Assembly: GCA_037349105.1 (NCBI GenBank)
Contig: JAYJMM010000019.1
Coordinates: 1,671,501 to 1,735,500, forward strand
Direction: 5' to 3'
DNA: 64,000 bases
DNA from: Limnomonas spitsbergensis
Taxonomy: Eukaryota; Chlorophyta; Chlorophyceae; Chlamydomonadales
Part shown: positions 35,201 to 47,200 of the stretch, in pieces
Numbering within the stretch: position 1 is the first letter of the stretch
How the letters are laid out: the number at the start of each line of letters is the position of its first letter
Program-made: the position numbers and the translations under genes
The notes under the pieces: generated by a model
Database searches by the model: none
Told to the model about the DNA's origin: nothing
Seen by the model: the letters and a program-made list of their open reading frames with translations, nothing else

Positions 35201-38200
35201 CACCCCTCACCGCTTGCCCGCAGGTATGTGCCCGCTGCGGGCCGCGACTGGCTGCTGAGCCGACCGGCCTGCAGGGCCTCATGGAGGCGGCGGCTGAGTC
35301 CTACGCCCCACTCCCGCAGCAGCAATCAGCAGGAGGTGCCCTAGTGAGTAGTGTTTCGTAATATATTTGGCTTAGGCACTTGCCCTGCTCTCCCAGGAGC
35401 AATCAGCAGGTCTGCTCTGGTGTTTGACGTTTTGTAATCCCAATGCCCTATGAACTAAAATCTAGGCGGCTGAGGCGTTTGCTCCCGCTGCCGTTGCAGT
35501 GATCTGTGAAGGGAGCCCTGGTGAGTGGCATTTTATAATTTCAATGCCCGACGAACTAAATCGAGGCGGCTGAGTCATACGCCCCGCAGCAGCAATCAGC
35601 GGGGCTTCCTAGTGAGAGAAGTTTTAGAAATCCATATCCCTGCAAGCTTAAAGCTAGGTAGCTGATTGTTACGCCCCGCTCCTGCAGCAGGAATCGACAG
35701 GGGGGACCTGGTGGGTAGTATGTCAGAAATGTAGGCAGCTGTTTCCTACGCCCTACTCCCTCAGCAGGAATCGGCAGGGGGACCCTGGTGGGTAGTATGT
35801 CAGAAATGTAGGCAGCTGTTTCCTACGCCCCACTCCCCCAGCAGGAATCGGCAGGGGGACCCTGGTGGGTAGTATGTCAGAAATGTAGGTAGCTGTTTCC
35901 TACGCCCCACTCCCCCAGCAGGAATCGGCAGGGGGACCCTGGTGGGTAGTATGTCAGAAATGTAGGTAGCTGTTTCCTACGCCCCACTCCCCCAGCAGGA
36001 ATCGACAGGGGGACCCTGGTGGGTAGTATGTCAGAAATGTAGGCAGCTGTTTCCTACGCCCCACTCCCCCAGCAGGAATCGACAGGGGGGCCCTGGTGGG
36101 TAGTATGTCAGAAATGTAGGCAGCTGTTTCCTACGCCCCACTCCCCCAGCAGGAATCGACAGGGGGGCCCTGGTGGGTAGTATGTCAGAAATGTAGGCAG
36201 CTGTTTCCTACGCCCCACTCCCCCAGCAGGAATCGACAGGGGGGACCTGGTGGGTAGTATGTCAGAAATGTTGGCAGCTGTTTCCTACGCCCCACTCCCC
36301 CAGCAGGAATCGACAGGGGGGACCTGGTGGGTAGTATGTCAGAAATGTAGGTAGCTGTTTCCTACGCCCCACTCCCCCAGCAGGAATCGACAGGGGGGAC
36401 CCTGGTGGGTAGTATGTCAGAAATGTAGGTAGCTGATTCCTACGCCCCACTCCCCCAGCAGGAATCGACAGGGGGGGCCCTGGTGGGTAGTATGTCAGAA
36501 ATGTAGGCAGCTGTTTCCTACGCCCCACTCCCCCAGCAGGAATCGACAGGGGGACCCTGGTGGGTAGTATGTCAGAAATGTAGGTAGCTGTTTCCTACGC
36601 CCCACTCCCCCAGCAGGAATCGGCAGGGGGACCCTGGTGGGTAGTATGTCAGAAATGTAGGTAGCTGTTTCCTACGCCCCACTCCCCCAGCAGGAATCGA
36701 CAGGGGGGGCCTGGTGGGTAGTATGTCAGAAATGTAGGCAGCTGTTTCCTACGCCCCACTCCCCCAGCAGGAATCGGCAGGGGGACCCTGGTGGGTAGTA
36801 TGTCAGAAATGTAGGCAGCTGTTTCCTACGCCCCACTCCCCCAGCAGGAATCGACAGGGGGACCCTGGTGGGTAGTATGTCAGAAATGTAGGTAGCTGTT
36901 TCCTACGCCCCACTCCCCCAGCAGGAATCGGCAGGGGGACCCTGGTGGGTAGTATGTCAGAAATGTAGGCAGCTCTTTCCTACGCCCCACTCCCCCAGCA
37001 GGAATCGACAGGGGGACCCTGGTGGGTATTATGTCAGAAATGTAGGCAGCTCTTTCCTACGCCCCACTCCCCCAGCAGGAATCGACAGGGGGGCCCTGGT
37101 GGGTAGTATGTCAGAAATGTAGGCAGCTGATTCCTACGCCCCACTCCCCCAGCAGGAATCGACAGGGGGGCCCTGGTGGGTAGTATGTCAGAAATGTAGG
37201 TAGCTGTTTCCTACGCCCCACTCCCCCAGCAGGAATCGACAGGGGGGCCCTGGTGGGTAGTATGTCAGAAATGTAGGTAGCTGTTTCCTACGCCCCACTC
37301 CCCCAGCAGGAATCGACAGGGGGGCCCTGGTGGGTAGTATGTCAGAAATGTAGGCAGCTGTTTCCTACGCCCCACTCCCCCAGCAGGAATCGACAGGGGG
37401 GACCCTGGTGGGTAGTATGTCAGAAATGTAGGCAGCTGTTTCCTACGCCCCACTCCCCCAGCAGGAATCGACAGGGGGGGCCCTGGTGGGTAGTATGTCA
37501 GAAATGTAGGTAGCTGATTCCTACGCCCCGCTCCCCCAGCAGGAATCGACAGGGGGGACCTGGTGGGTAGTATGTCAGAAATGTAGGCAGCTGTTTCCTA
37601 CGCCCCACTCCCCCAGCAGGAATCGACAGGGGGGACCCTGGTGGGTAGTATGTCAGAAATGTAGGCAGCTGTTTCCTACGCCCCACTCCCCCAGCAGGAA
37701 TCGACAGGGGGGCCCTGGTGGGTAGTATGTCAGAAATGTAGGTAGCTGTTTCCTACGCCCCACTCCCCCAGCAGGAATCGACAGGGGGGCCCTGGTGGGT
37801 AGTATGTCAGAAATGTAGGTAGCTGTTTCCTACGCCCCACTCCCTCAGCAGGAATCGACAGGGGGACCCTGGTGGGTAGTATGTCAGAAATGTAGGTAGC
37901 TGTTTCCTACGCCCCACTCCCCCAGCAGGAATCGACAGGGGGGACCCTGGTGGGTAGTATGTCAGAAATGTAGGCAGCTGTTTCCTACGCCCCACTCCCC
38001 CAGCAGGAATCGACAGGGGGGACCCTGGTGGGTAGTATGTCAGAAATGTAGGCAGCTGTTTCCTACGCCCCACTCCCCCAGCAGGAATCGACAGGGGGGA
38101 CCCTGGTGGGTAGTATGTCAGAAATGTAGGCAGCTGTTTCCTACGCCCCACTCCCCCAGCAGGAATCGACAGGGGGGCCCTGGTGGGTAGTATGTCAGAA

Positions 38201-41200
38201 ATGTAGGCAGCTGTTTCCTACGCCCCACTCCCCCAGCAGGAATCGACAGGGGGGACCTGGTGGGTAGTATGTCAGAAATGTAGGCAGCTGTTTCCTACGC
38301 CCCACTCCCCCAGCAGGAATCGGCAGGGGGGGACCTGGTGGGTAGTATGTCAGAAATGTAGGTAGCTGTTTCCTACGCCCCACTCCCCCAGCAGGAATCG
38401 ACAGGGGGACCCTGGTGGGTAGTATGTCAGAAATGTAGGCAGCTGTTTCCTACGCCCCACTCCCCCAGCAGGAATCGACAGGGGGGACCCTGGTGGGTAG
38501 TATGTCAGAAATGTAGGCAGCTGTTTCCTACGCCCCACTCCCCCAGCAGGAATCGACAGGGGGGACCCTGGTGGGTAGTATGTCAGAAATGTAGGCAGCT
38601 GTTTCCTACGCCCCACTCCCCCAGCAGGAATCGACAGGGGGGCCCTGGTGGGTAGTATGTCAGAAATGTAGGCAGCTGTTTCCTACGCCCCACTCCCCCA
38701 GCAGGAATCGACAGGGGGGACCTGGTGGGTAGTATGTCAGAAATGTAGGCAGCTGTTTCCTACGCCCCACTCCCCCAGCAGGAATCGGCAGGGGGGGACC
38801 TGGTGGGTAGTATGTCAGAAATGTAGGCAGCTGTTTCCTACGCCCCACTCCCCCAGCAGGAATCGACAGGGGGACCCTGGTGGGTAGTATGTCAGAAATG
38901 TAGGTAGCTGTTTCCTACGCCCCACTCCCCCAGCAGGAATCGACAGGGGGACCCTGGTGGGTGGTATGTCAGAAATGTAGGTAGCTGTTTCCTACGCCCC
39001 ACTCCCCCAGCAGGAATCGACAGGGGGGACCCTGGTGGGTAGTATGTCAGAAATGTAGGTAGCTGTTTCCTACGCCCCACTCCCCCAGCAGGAATCGACA
39101 GGGGGACCCTGGTGGGTAGTATGTCAGAAATGTAGGCAGCTGTTTCCTACGCCCCACTCCCCCAGCAGGAATCGACAGGGGGGTCCTGGTGGGTAGTATG
39201 TCAGAAATGTAGGCAGCTGTTTCCTACGCCCCACTCCCCCAGCAGGAATCGACAGGGGGGTCCTGGTGGGTAGTATGTCAGAAATGTAGGCAGCTGTTTC
39301 CTACGCCCTACTCCCCCAGCAGGAATCGGCAGGGGGGCCCTGGTGGGTAGTATGTCAGAAATGTAGGCAGCTGTTTCCTACGCCCCACTCCCCCAGCAGG
39401 AATCGACAGGGGGGTCCTGGTGGGTAGTATGTCAGAAATGTAGGCAGCTGTTTCCTACGCCCTACTCCCCCAGCAGGAATCGGCAGGGGGGCCCTGGTGG
39501 GTAGTATGTCAGAAATGTAGGTAGCTGTTTCCTACGCCCCACTCCCCCAGCAGGAATCGACAGGGGGGACCTGGTGGGTAGTATGTCAGAAATGTAGGTA
39601 GCTGTTTCCTACGCCCCACTCCCCCAGCAGGAATCGACAGGGGGGACCTGGTGGGTAGTATGTCAGAAATGTAGGCAGCTGTTTCCTACGCCCCACTCCC
39701 CCAGCAGGAATCGACAGGGGGGACCCTGGTGGGTAGTATGTCAGAAATGTAGGCAGCTGTTTCCTACGCCCCACTCCCCCAGCAGGAATCGACAGGGGGG
39801 ACCCTGGTGGGTAGTATGTCAGAAATGTAGGTAGCTGTTTCCTACGCCCCACTCCCCCAGCAGGAATCGACAGGGGGGACCTGGTGGGTAGTATGTCAGA
39901 AATGTAGGCAGCTGTTTCCTACGCCCGACTCCCCCAGCAGGAATCGACAGGGGGGCCCTGGTGGGTAGTATGTCAGAAATGTAGGCAGCTGTTTCCTACG
40001 CCCCACTCCCCCAGCAGGAATCGACAGGGGGGACCCTGGTGGGTAGTATGTCAGAAATGTAGGCAGCTCTTTCCTACGCCCGACTCCCCCAGCAGGAATC
40101 GACAGGGGGGGACCCTGGTGGGTAGTATGTCAGAAATGTAGGCAGCTGTTTCCTACGCCCCACTCCCCCAGCAGGAATCGACAGGGGGGGCCCTGGTGGG
40201 TAGTATGTCAGAAATGTAGGCAGCTGTTTCCTACGCCCCACTCCCCCAGCAGGAATCGGCAGGGGGACCCTGGTGGGTAGTATGTCAGAAATGTAGGCAG
40301 CTGTTTCCTACGCCCCACTCCCCCAGCAGGAATCGACAGGGGGGACCTGGTGGGTAGTATGTCAGAAATGTAGGCAGCTGTTTCCTACGCCCCACTCCCC
40401 CAGCAGGAATCGACAGGGGGGGCCTGGTGGGTAGTATGTCAGAAATGTAGGCAGCTGTTTCCTACGCCCCACTCCCCCAGCAGGAATCGACAGGGGGGGC
40501 CTGGTGGGTAGTATGTCAGAAATGTAGGTAGCTGTTTCCTACGCCCCACTCCCCCAGCAGGAATCGGCAGGGGGGACCCTGGTGGGTAGTATGTCAGAAA
40601 TGTAGGCAGCTGTTTCCTACGCCCCACTCCCCCAGCAGGAATCGACAGGGGGGACCTGGTGGGTAGTATGTCAGAAATGTAGGCAGCTGTTTCCTACGCC
40701 CCACTCCCCCAGCAGGAATCGGCAGGGGGGACCCTGGTGGGTAGTATGTCAGAAATGTAGGTAGCTGTTTCCTACGCCCCACTCCCCCAGCAGGAATCGA
40801 CAGGGGGGCCCTGGTGGGTAGTATGTCAGAAATGTAGGCAGCTGTTTCCTACGCCCCACTCCCCCAGCAGGAATCGACAGGGGGGTCCTGGTGGGTAGTA
40901 TGTCAGAAATGTAGGCAGCTGTTTCCTACGCCCTACTCCCCCAGCAGGAATCGGCAGGGGGGCCCTGGTGGGTAGTATGTCAGAAATGTAGGCAGCTGTT
41001 TCCTACGCCCCACTCCCCCAGCAGGAATCGACAGGGGGGTCCTGGTGGGTAGTATGTCAGAAATGTAGGCAGCTGTTTCCTACGCCCTACTCCCCCAGCA
41101 GGAATCGGCAGGGGGGCCCTGGTGGGTAGTATGTCAGAAATGTAGGTAGCTGTTTCCTACGCCCCACTCCCCCAGCAGGAATCGACAGGGGGGACCTGGT

Positions 41201-44200
41201 GGGTAGTATGTCAGAAATGTAGGTAGCTGTTTCCTACGCCCCACTCCCCCAGCAGGAATCGACAGGGGGGACCTGGTGGGTAGTATGTCAGAAATGTAGG
41301 CAGCTGTTTCCTACGCCCCACTCCCCCAGCAGGAATCGACAGGGGGGACCCTGGTGGGTAGTATGTCAGAAATGTAGGCAGCTGTTTCCTACGCCCCACT
41401 CCCCCAGCAGGAATCGACAGGGGGGACCCTGGTGGGTAGTATGTCAGAAATGTAGGTAGCTGTTTCCTACGCCCCACTCGCCCAGCAGGAATCGGCAGGG
41501 GGGCCCTGGTGGGTAGTATGTCAGAAATGTAGGCAGCTGTTTCCTACGCCCGACTCCCCCAGCAGGAATCGACAGGGGGGCCCTGGTGGGTAGTATGTCA
41601 GAAATGTAGGCAGCTGTTTCCTACGCCCCACTCCCCCAGCAGGAATCGACAGGGGGGACCCTGGTGGGTAGTATGTCAGAAATGTAGGCAGCTCTTTCCT
41701 ACGCCCGACTCCCCCAGCAGGAATCGACAGGGGGGGACCCTGGTGGGTAGTATGTCAGAAATGTAGGCAGCTGTTTCCTACGCCCCACTCCCCCAGCAGG
41801 AATCGACAGGGGGGGCCCTGGTGGGTAGTATGTCAGAAATGTAGGCAGCTGTTTCCTACGCCCCACTCCCCCAGCAGGAATCGGCAGGGGGACCCTGGTG
41901 GGTAGTATGTCAGAAATGTAGGCAGCTGTTTCCTACGCCCCACTCCCCCAGCAGGAATCGACAGGGGGGCCCTGGTGGGTAGTATGTCAGAAATGTAGGC
42001 AGCTGTTTCCTACGCCCCACTCCCCCAGCAGGAATCGACAGGGGGGGCCTGGTGGGTAGTATGTCAGAAATGTAGGCAGCTGTTTCCTACGCCCCACTCC
42101 CCCAGCAGGAATCGACAGGGGGGGCCTGGTGGGTAGTATGTCAGAAATGTAGGTAGCTGTTTCCTACGCCCCACTCCCCCAGCAGGAATCGGCAGGGGGG
42201 ACCCTGGTGGGTAGTATGTCAGAAATGTAGGCAGCTGTTTCCTACGCCCCACTCCCCCAGCAGGAATCGACAGGGGGGACCTGGTGGGTAGTATGTCAGA
42301 AATGTAGGCAGCTGTTTCCTACGCCCCACTCCCCCAGCAGGAATCGGCAGGGGGGACCCTGGTGGGTAGTATGTCAGAAATGTAGGTAGCTGTTTCCTAC
42401 GCCCCACTCCCCCAGCAGGAATCGACAGGGGGGCCCTGGTGGGTAGTATGTCAGAAATGTAGGCAGCTGTTTCCTACGCCCCACTCCCCCAGCAGGAATC
42501 GACAGGGGGGACCCTGGTGGGTAGTATGTCAGAAATGTAGGCAGCTGTTTCCTACGCCCCACTCCCCCAGCAGGAATCGACAGGGGGGCCCTGGTGGGTA
42601 GTATGTCAGAAATGTAGGCAGCTCTTTCCTACGCCCCACTCCTGCAGCAGGAATCGACAGGGGGGGCCTGGTGGGTAGTATGTCAGAAATGTAGGCAGCT
42701 GTTTCCTACGCCCCACTCCCCCAGCAGGAATCGACAGGGGGGACCCTGGTGGGTAGTATGTCAGAAATGTAGGTAGCTGTTTCCTACGCCCCACTCCCTC
42801 AGCAGGAATCGACAGGGGGGCCCTGGTGGGTAGTATGTCAGAAATGTAGGCAGCTGTTTCCTACGCCCCACTCCCCCAGCAGGAATCGACAGGGGGGCCC
42901 TGGTGGGTAGTATGTCAGAAATGTAGGCAGCTGTTTCCTACGCCCCACTCCCCCAGCAGGAATCGACAGGGGGGACCCTGGTGGGTAGTATGTCAGAAAT
43001 GTAGGCAGCTGTTTCCTACGCCCCACTCCCCCAGCAGGAATCGACAGGGGGGACCCTGGTGGGTAGTATGTCAGAAATGTAGGCAGCTGTTTCCTACGCC
43101 CCACTCCCCCAGCAGGAATCGACAGGGGGACCCTGGTGGGTAGTATGTCAGAAATGTAGGCAGCTGTTTCCTACGCCCCACTCCCCCAGCAGGAATCGAC
43201 AGGGGGGCCCTGGTGGGTAGTATGTCAGAAATGTAGGTAGCTGTTTCCTACGCCCCACTCCCCCAGCAGGAATCGACAGGGGGGGCCCTGGTGGGTAGTA
43301 TGTCAGAAATGTAGGCAGCTGTTTCCTACGCCCCACTCCCCCAGCAGGAATCGACAGGGGGGCCCTGGTGGGTAGTATGTCAGAAATGTAGGTAGCTGTT
43401 TCCTACGCCCCACTCCCCCAGCAGGAATCGACAGGGGGGGCCCTGGTGGGTAGTATGTCAGAAATGTAGGCAGCTGTTTCCTACGCCCCACTCCCCCAGC
43501 AGGAATCGGCAGGGGGACCCTGGTGGGTAGTATGTCAGAAATGTAGGCAGCTGTTTCCTACGCCCCACTCCCCCAGCAGGAATCGGCAGGGGGACCCTGG
43601 TGGGTAGTATGTCAGAAATGTAGGCAGCTGTTTCCTACGCCCCACTCCCCCAGCAGGAATCGGCAGGGGGACCCTGGTGGGTAGTATGTCAGAAATGTAG
43701 GCAGCTGTTTCCTACGCCCCACTCCCCCAGCAGGAATCGACAGGGGGGACCCTGGTGGGTAGTATGTCAGAAATGTAGGTAGCTGTTTCCTACGCCCCAC
43801 TCCCCCAGCAGGAATCGACAGGGGGGGCCTGGTGGGTAGTATGTCAGAAATGTAGGTAGCTGTTTCCTACGCCCCACTCCCCCAGCAGGAATCGGCAGGG
43901 GGGTCCTGGTGGGTAGTATGTCAGAAATGTAGGCAGCTGTTTCCTACGCCCCACTCCCCCAGCAGGAATCGACAGGGGGGTCCTGGTGGGTAGTATGTCA
44001 GAAATGTAGGTAGCTGTTTCCTACGCCCCACTCCCCCAGCAGGAATCGACAGGGGGGTCCTGGTGGGTAGTATGTCAGAAATGTAGGCAGCTGTTTCCTA
44101 CGCCCCACTCCCCCAGCAGGAATCGACAGGGGGGACCCTGGTGGGTAGTATGTCAGAAATGTAGGCAGCTGTTTCCTACGCCCCACTCCCCCAGCAGGAA

Positions 44201-47200
44201 TCGACAGGGGGGCCCTGGTGGGTAGTATGTCAGAAATGTAGGCAGCTGTTTCCTACGCCCTACTCCCCCAGCAGGAATCGGCAGGGGGGCCCTGGTGGGT
44301 AGTATGTCAGAAATGTAGGCAGCTGTTTCCTACGCCCCACTCCCCCAGCAGGAATCGGCAGGGGGGCCCTGGTGGGTAGTATGTCAGAAATGTAGGCAGC
44401 TGTTTCCTACGCCCCACTCCCCCAGCAGGAATCGACAGGGGGGCCCTGGTGGGTAGTATGTCAGAAATGTAGGTAGCTGTTTCCTACGCCCCACTCCCCC
44501 AGCAGGAATCGACAGGGGGGTCCTGGTGGGTATTATGTCAGAAATGTAGGCAGCTGTTTCCTACGCCCCACTCCCCCAGCAGGAATCGACAGGGGGGCCC
44601 TGGTGGGTAGTATGTCAGAAATGTAGGTAGCTGTTTCCTACGCCCCACTCCCCCAGCAGGAATCGGCAGGGGGGCCCTGGTGGGTAGTATGTCAGAAATG
44701 TAGGCAGCTGTTTCCTACGCCCCACTCCCCCAGCAGGAATCGACAGGGGGGTCCTAATGGGTAGTATGTCAGAAATGTAGGCAGCTGTTTCCTACGCCCC
44801 ACTCCCCCAGCAGGAATCGGCAGGGGGGCCCTGGTGGGTATTTTGTCAGAAATGTAGGTAGCTGTTTCCTACGCCCCACTCCCCCAGCAGGAATCGACAG
44901 GGGGGACCCTGGTGGGTAGTATGTCAGAAATGTAGGCAGCTGTTTCCTACGCCCCACTCCCCCAGCAGGAATCGACAGGGGGACCCTGGTGGGTAGTATG
45001 TCAGAAATGTAGGCAGCTGTTTCCTACGCCCCACTCCCCCAGCAGGAATCGACAGGGGGGCCCTGGTGGGTAGTATGTCAGAAATGTAGGCAGCTGTTTC
45101 CTACGCCCCACTCCCCCAGCAGGAATCGGCAGGGGGGCCCTGGTGGGTATTATGTCAGAAATGTAGGTAGCTGTTTCCTACGCCCCACTCCCCCAGCAGG
45201 AATCGGCAGGGGGGCCCTGGTGGGTATTATGTCAGAAATGTAGGTAGCTGTTTCCTACGCCCCACTCCCCCAGCAGGAATCGACAGGGGGGACCCTGGTG
45301 GGTAGTATGTCAGAAATGTAGGCAGCTGTTTCCTACGCCCCACTCCCCCAGCAGGAATCGACAGGGGGACCCTGGTGGGTAGTATGTCAGAAATGTAGGC
45401 AGCTGTTTCCTACGCCCCACTCCCCCAGCAGGAATCGACAGGGGGGACCCTGGTGGGTAGTATGTCAGAAATGTAGGCAGCTGTTTCCTACGCCCCACTC
45501 CCCCAGCAGGAATCGACAGGGGGGACCCTGGTGGGTAGTATGTCAGAAATGTAGGTAGCTGTTTCCTACGCCCCACTCCCCCAGCAGGAATCGGCAGGGG
45601 GACCCTGGTGGGTAGTATGTCAGAAATGTAGGCAGCTGTTTCCTACGCCCCACTCCCCCAGCAGGAATCGGCAGGGGGGCCCTGGTGGGTAGTATGTCAG
45701 AAATGTAGGCAGCTGTTTCCTACGCCCCACTCCCCCAGCAGGAATCGGCAGGGGGGGCCCTGGTGGGTAGTATGTCAGAAATGTAGGTAGCTGTTTCCTA
45801 CGCCCCATTCCCCCAGCAGGAATCGACAGGGGGGCCCTGGTGGGTAGTATGTCTGAAATGTAGGCAGCTGTTTCCTACGCCCCACTCCCCCAGCAGGAAT
45901 CGGCAGGGGGGCCCTGGTGGGTATTATGTCAGAAATGTAGGCAGCTGTTTCCTACGCCCCACTCCCCCAGCAGGAATCGGCAGGGGGGCCCTGGTGGGTA
46001 TTATGTCAGAAATGTAGGTAGCTGTTTCCTACGCCCCACTCCCCCAGCAGGAATCGACAGGGGGGCCCTGGTGGGTAGTATGTCAGAAATGTAGGTAGCT
46101 GTTTCCTACGCCCCACTCCCCCAGCAGGAATCGACAGGGGGGTCCTGGTGGGTATTATGTCAGAAATGTAGGCAGCTGTTTCCTACGCCCCACTCCCCCA
46201 GCAGGAATCGACAGGGGGGCCCTGGTGGGTAGTATGTCAGAAATGTAGGTAGCTGTTTCCTACGCCCCACTCCCCCAGCAGGAATCGGCAGGGGGGCCCT
46301 GGTGGGTAGTATGTCAGAAATGTAGGCAGCTGTTTCCTACGCCCCATTCCCCCAGCAGGAATCGACAGGGGGGCCCTGGTGGGTAGTATGTCTGAAATGT
46401 AGGCAGCTGTTTCCTACGCCCCACTCCCCCAGCAGGAATCGACAGGGGGGGACCCTGGTGGGTAGTATGTCAGAAATGTAGGTAGCTGTTTCCTACGCCC
46501 CACTCCCCCAGCAGGAATCGACAGGGGGGGCCTGGTGGGTAGTATGTCAGAAATGTAGGCAGCTGTTTCCTACGCCCCACTCCCCCAGCAGGAATCGACA
46601 GGGGGGCCCTGGTGGGTAGTATGTCAGAAATGTAGGCAGCTCTTTCCTACGCCCCACTCCCCCAGCAGGAATCGACAGGGGGGGCCTGGTGGGTAGTATG
46701 TCAGAAATGTAGGCAGCTGTTTCCTACGCCCCACTCCCCCAGCAGGAATCGACAGGGGGGGCCTGGTGGGTAGTATGTCAGAAATGTAGGCAGCTGTTTC
46801 CTACGCCCCACTCCCCCAGCAGGAATCGGCAGGGGGACCCTGGTGGGTAGTATGTCAGAAATGTAGGCAGCTGTTTCCTACGCCCCACTCCCCCAGCAGG
46901 AATCGACAGGGGGGGCCTGGTGGGTAGTATGTCAGAAATGTAGGTAGCTGATTCCTACGCCCCACTCCCCCAGCAGGAATCGACAGGGGGGGCCTGGTGG
47001 GTAGTATGTCAGAAATGTAGGTAGCTGATTCCTACGCCCCACTCCCCCAGCAGGAATCGACAGGGGGGGCCTGGTGGGTAGTATGTCAGAAATGTAGGTA
47101 GCTGTTTCCTACGCCCCAATCCCCCAGCAGGAATCGACAGGGGGGCCCTGGTGGGTAGTATGTCTGAAATGTAGGCAGCTGTTTCCTACGCCCGACTCCC

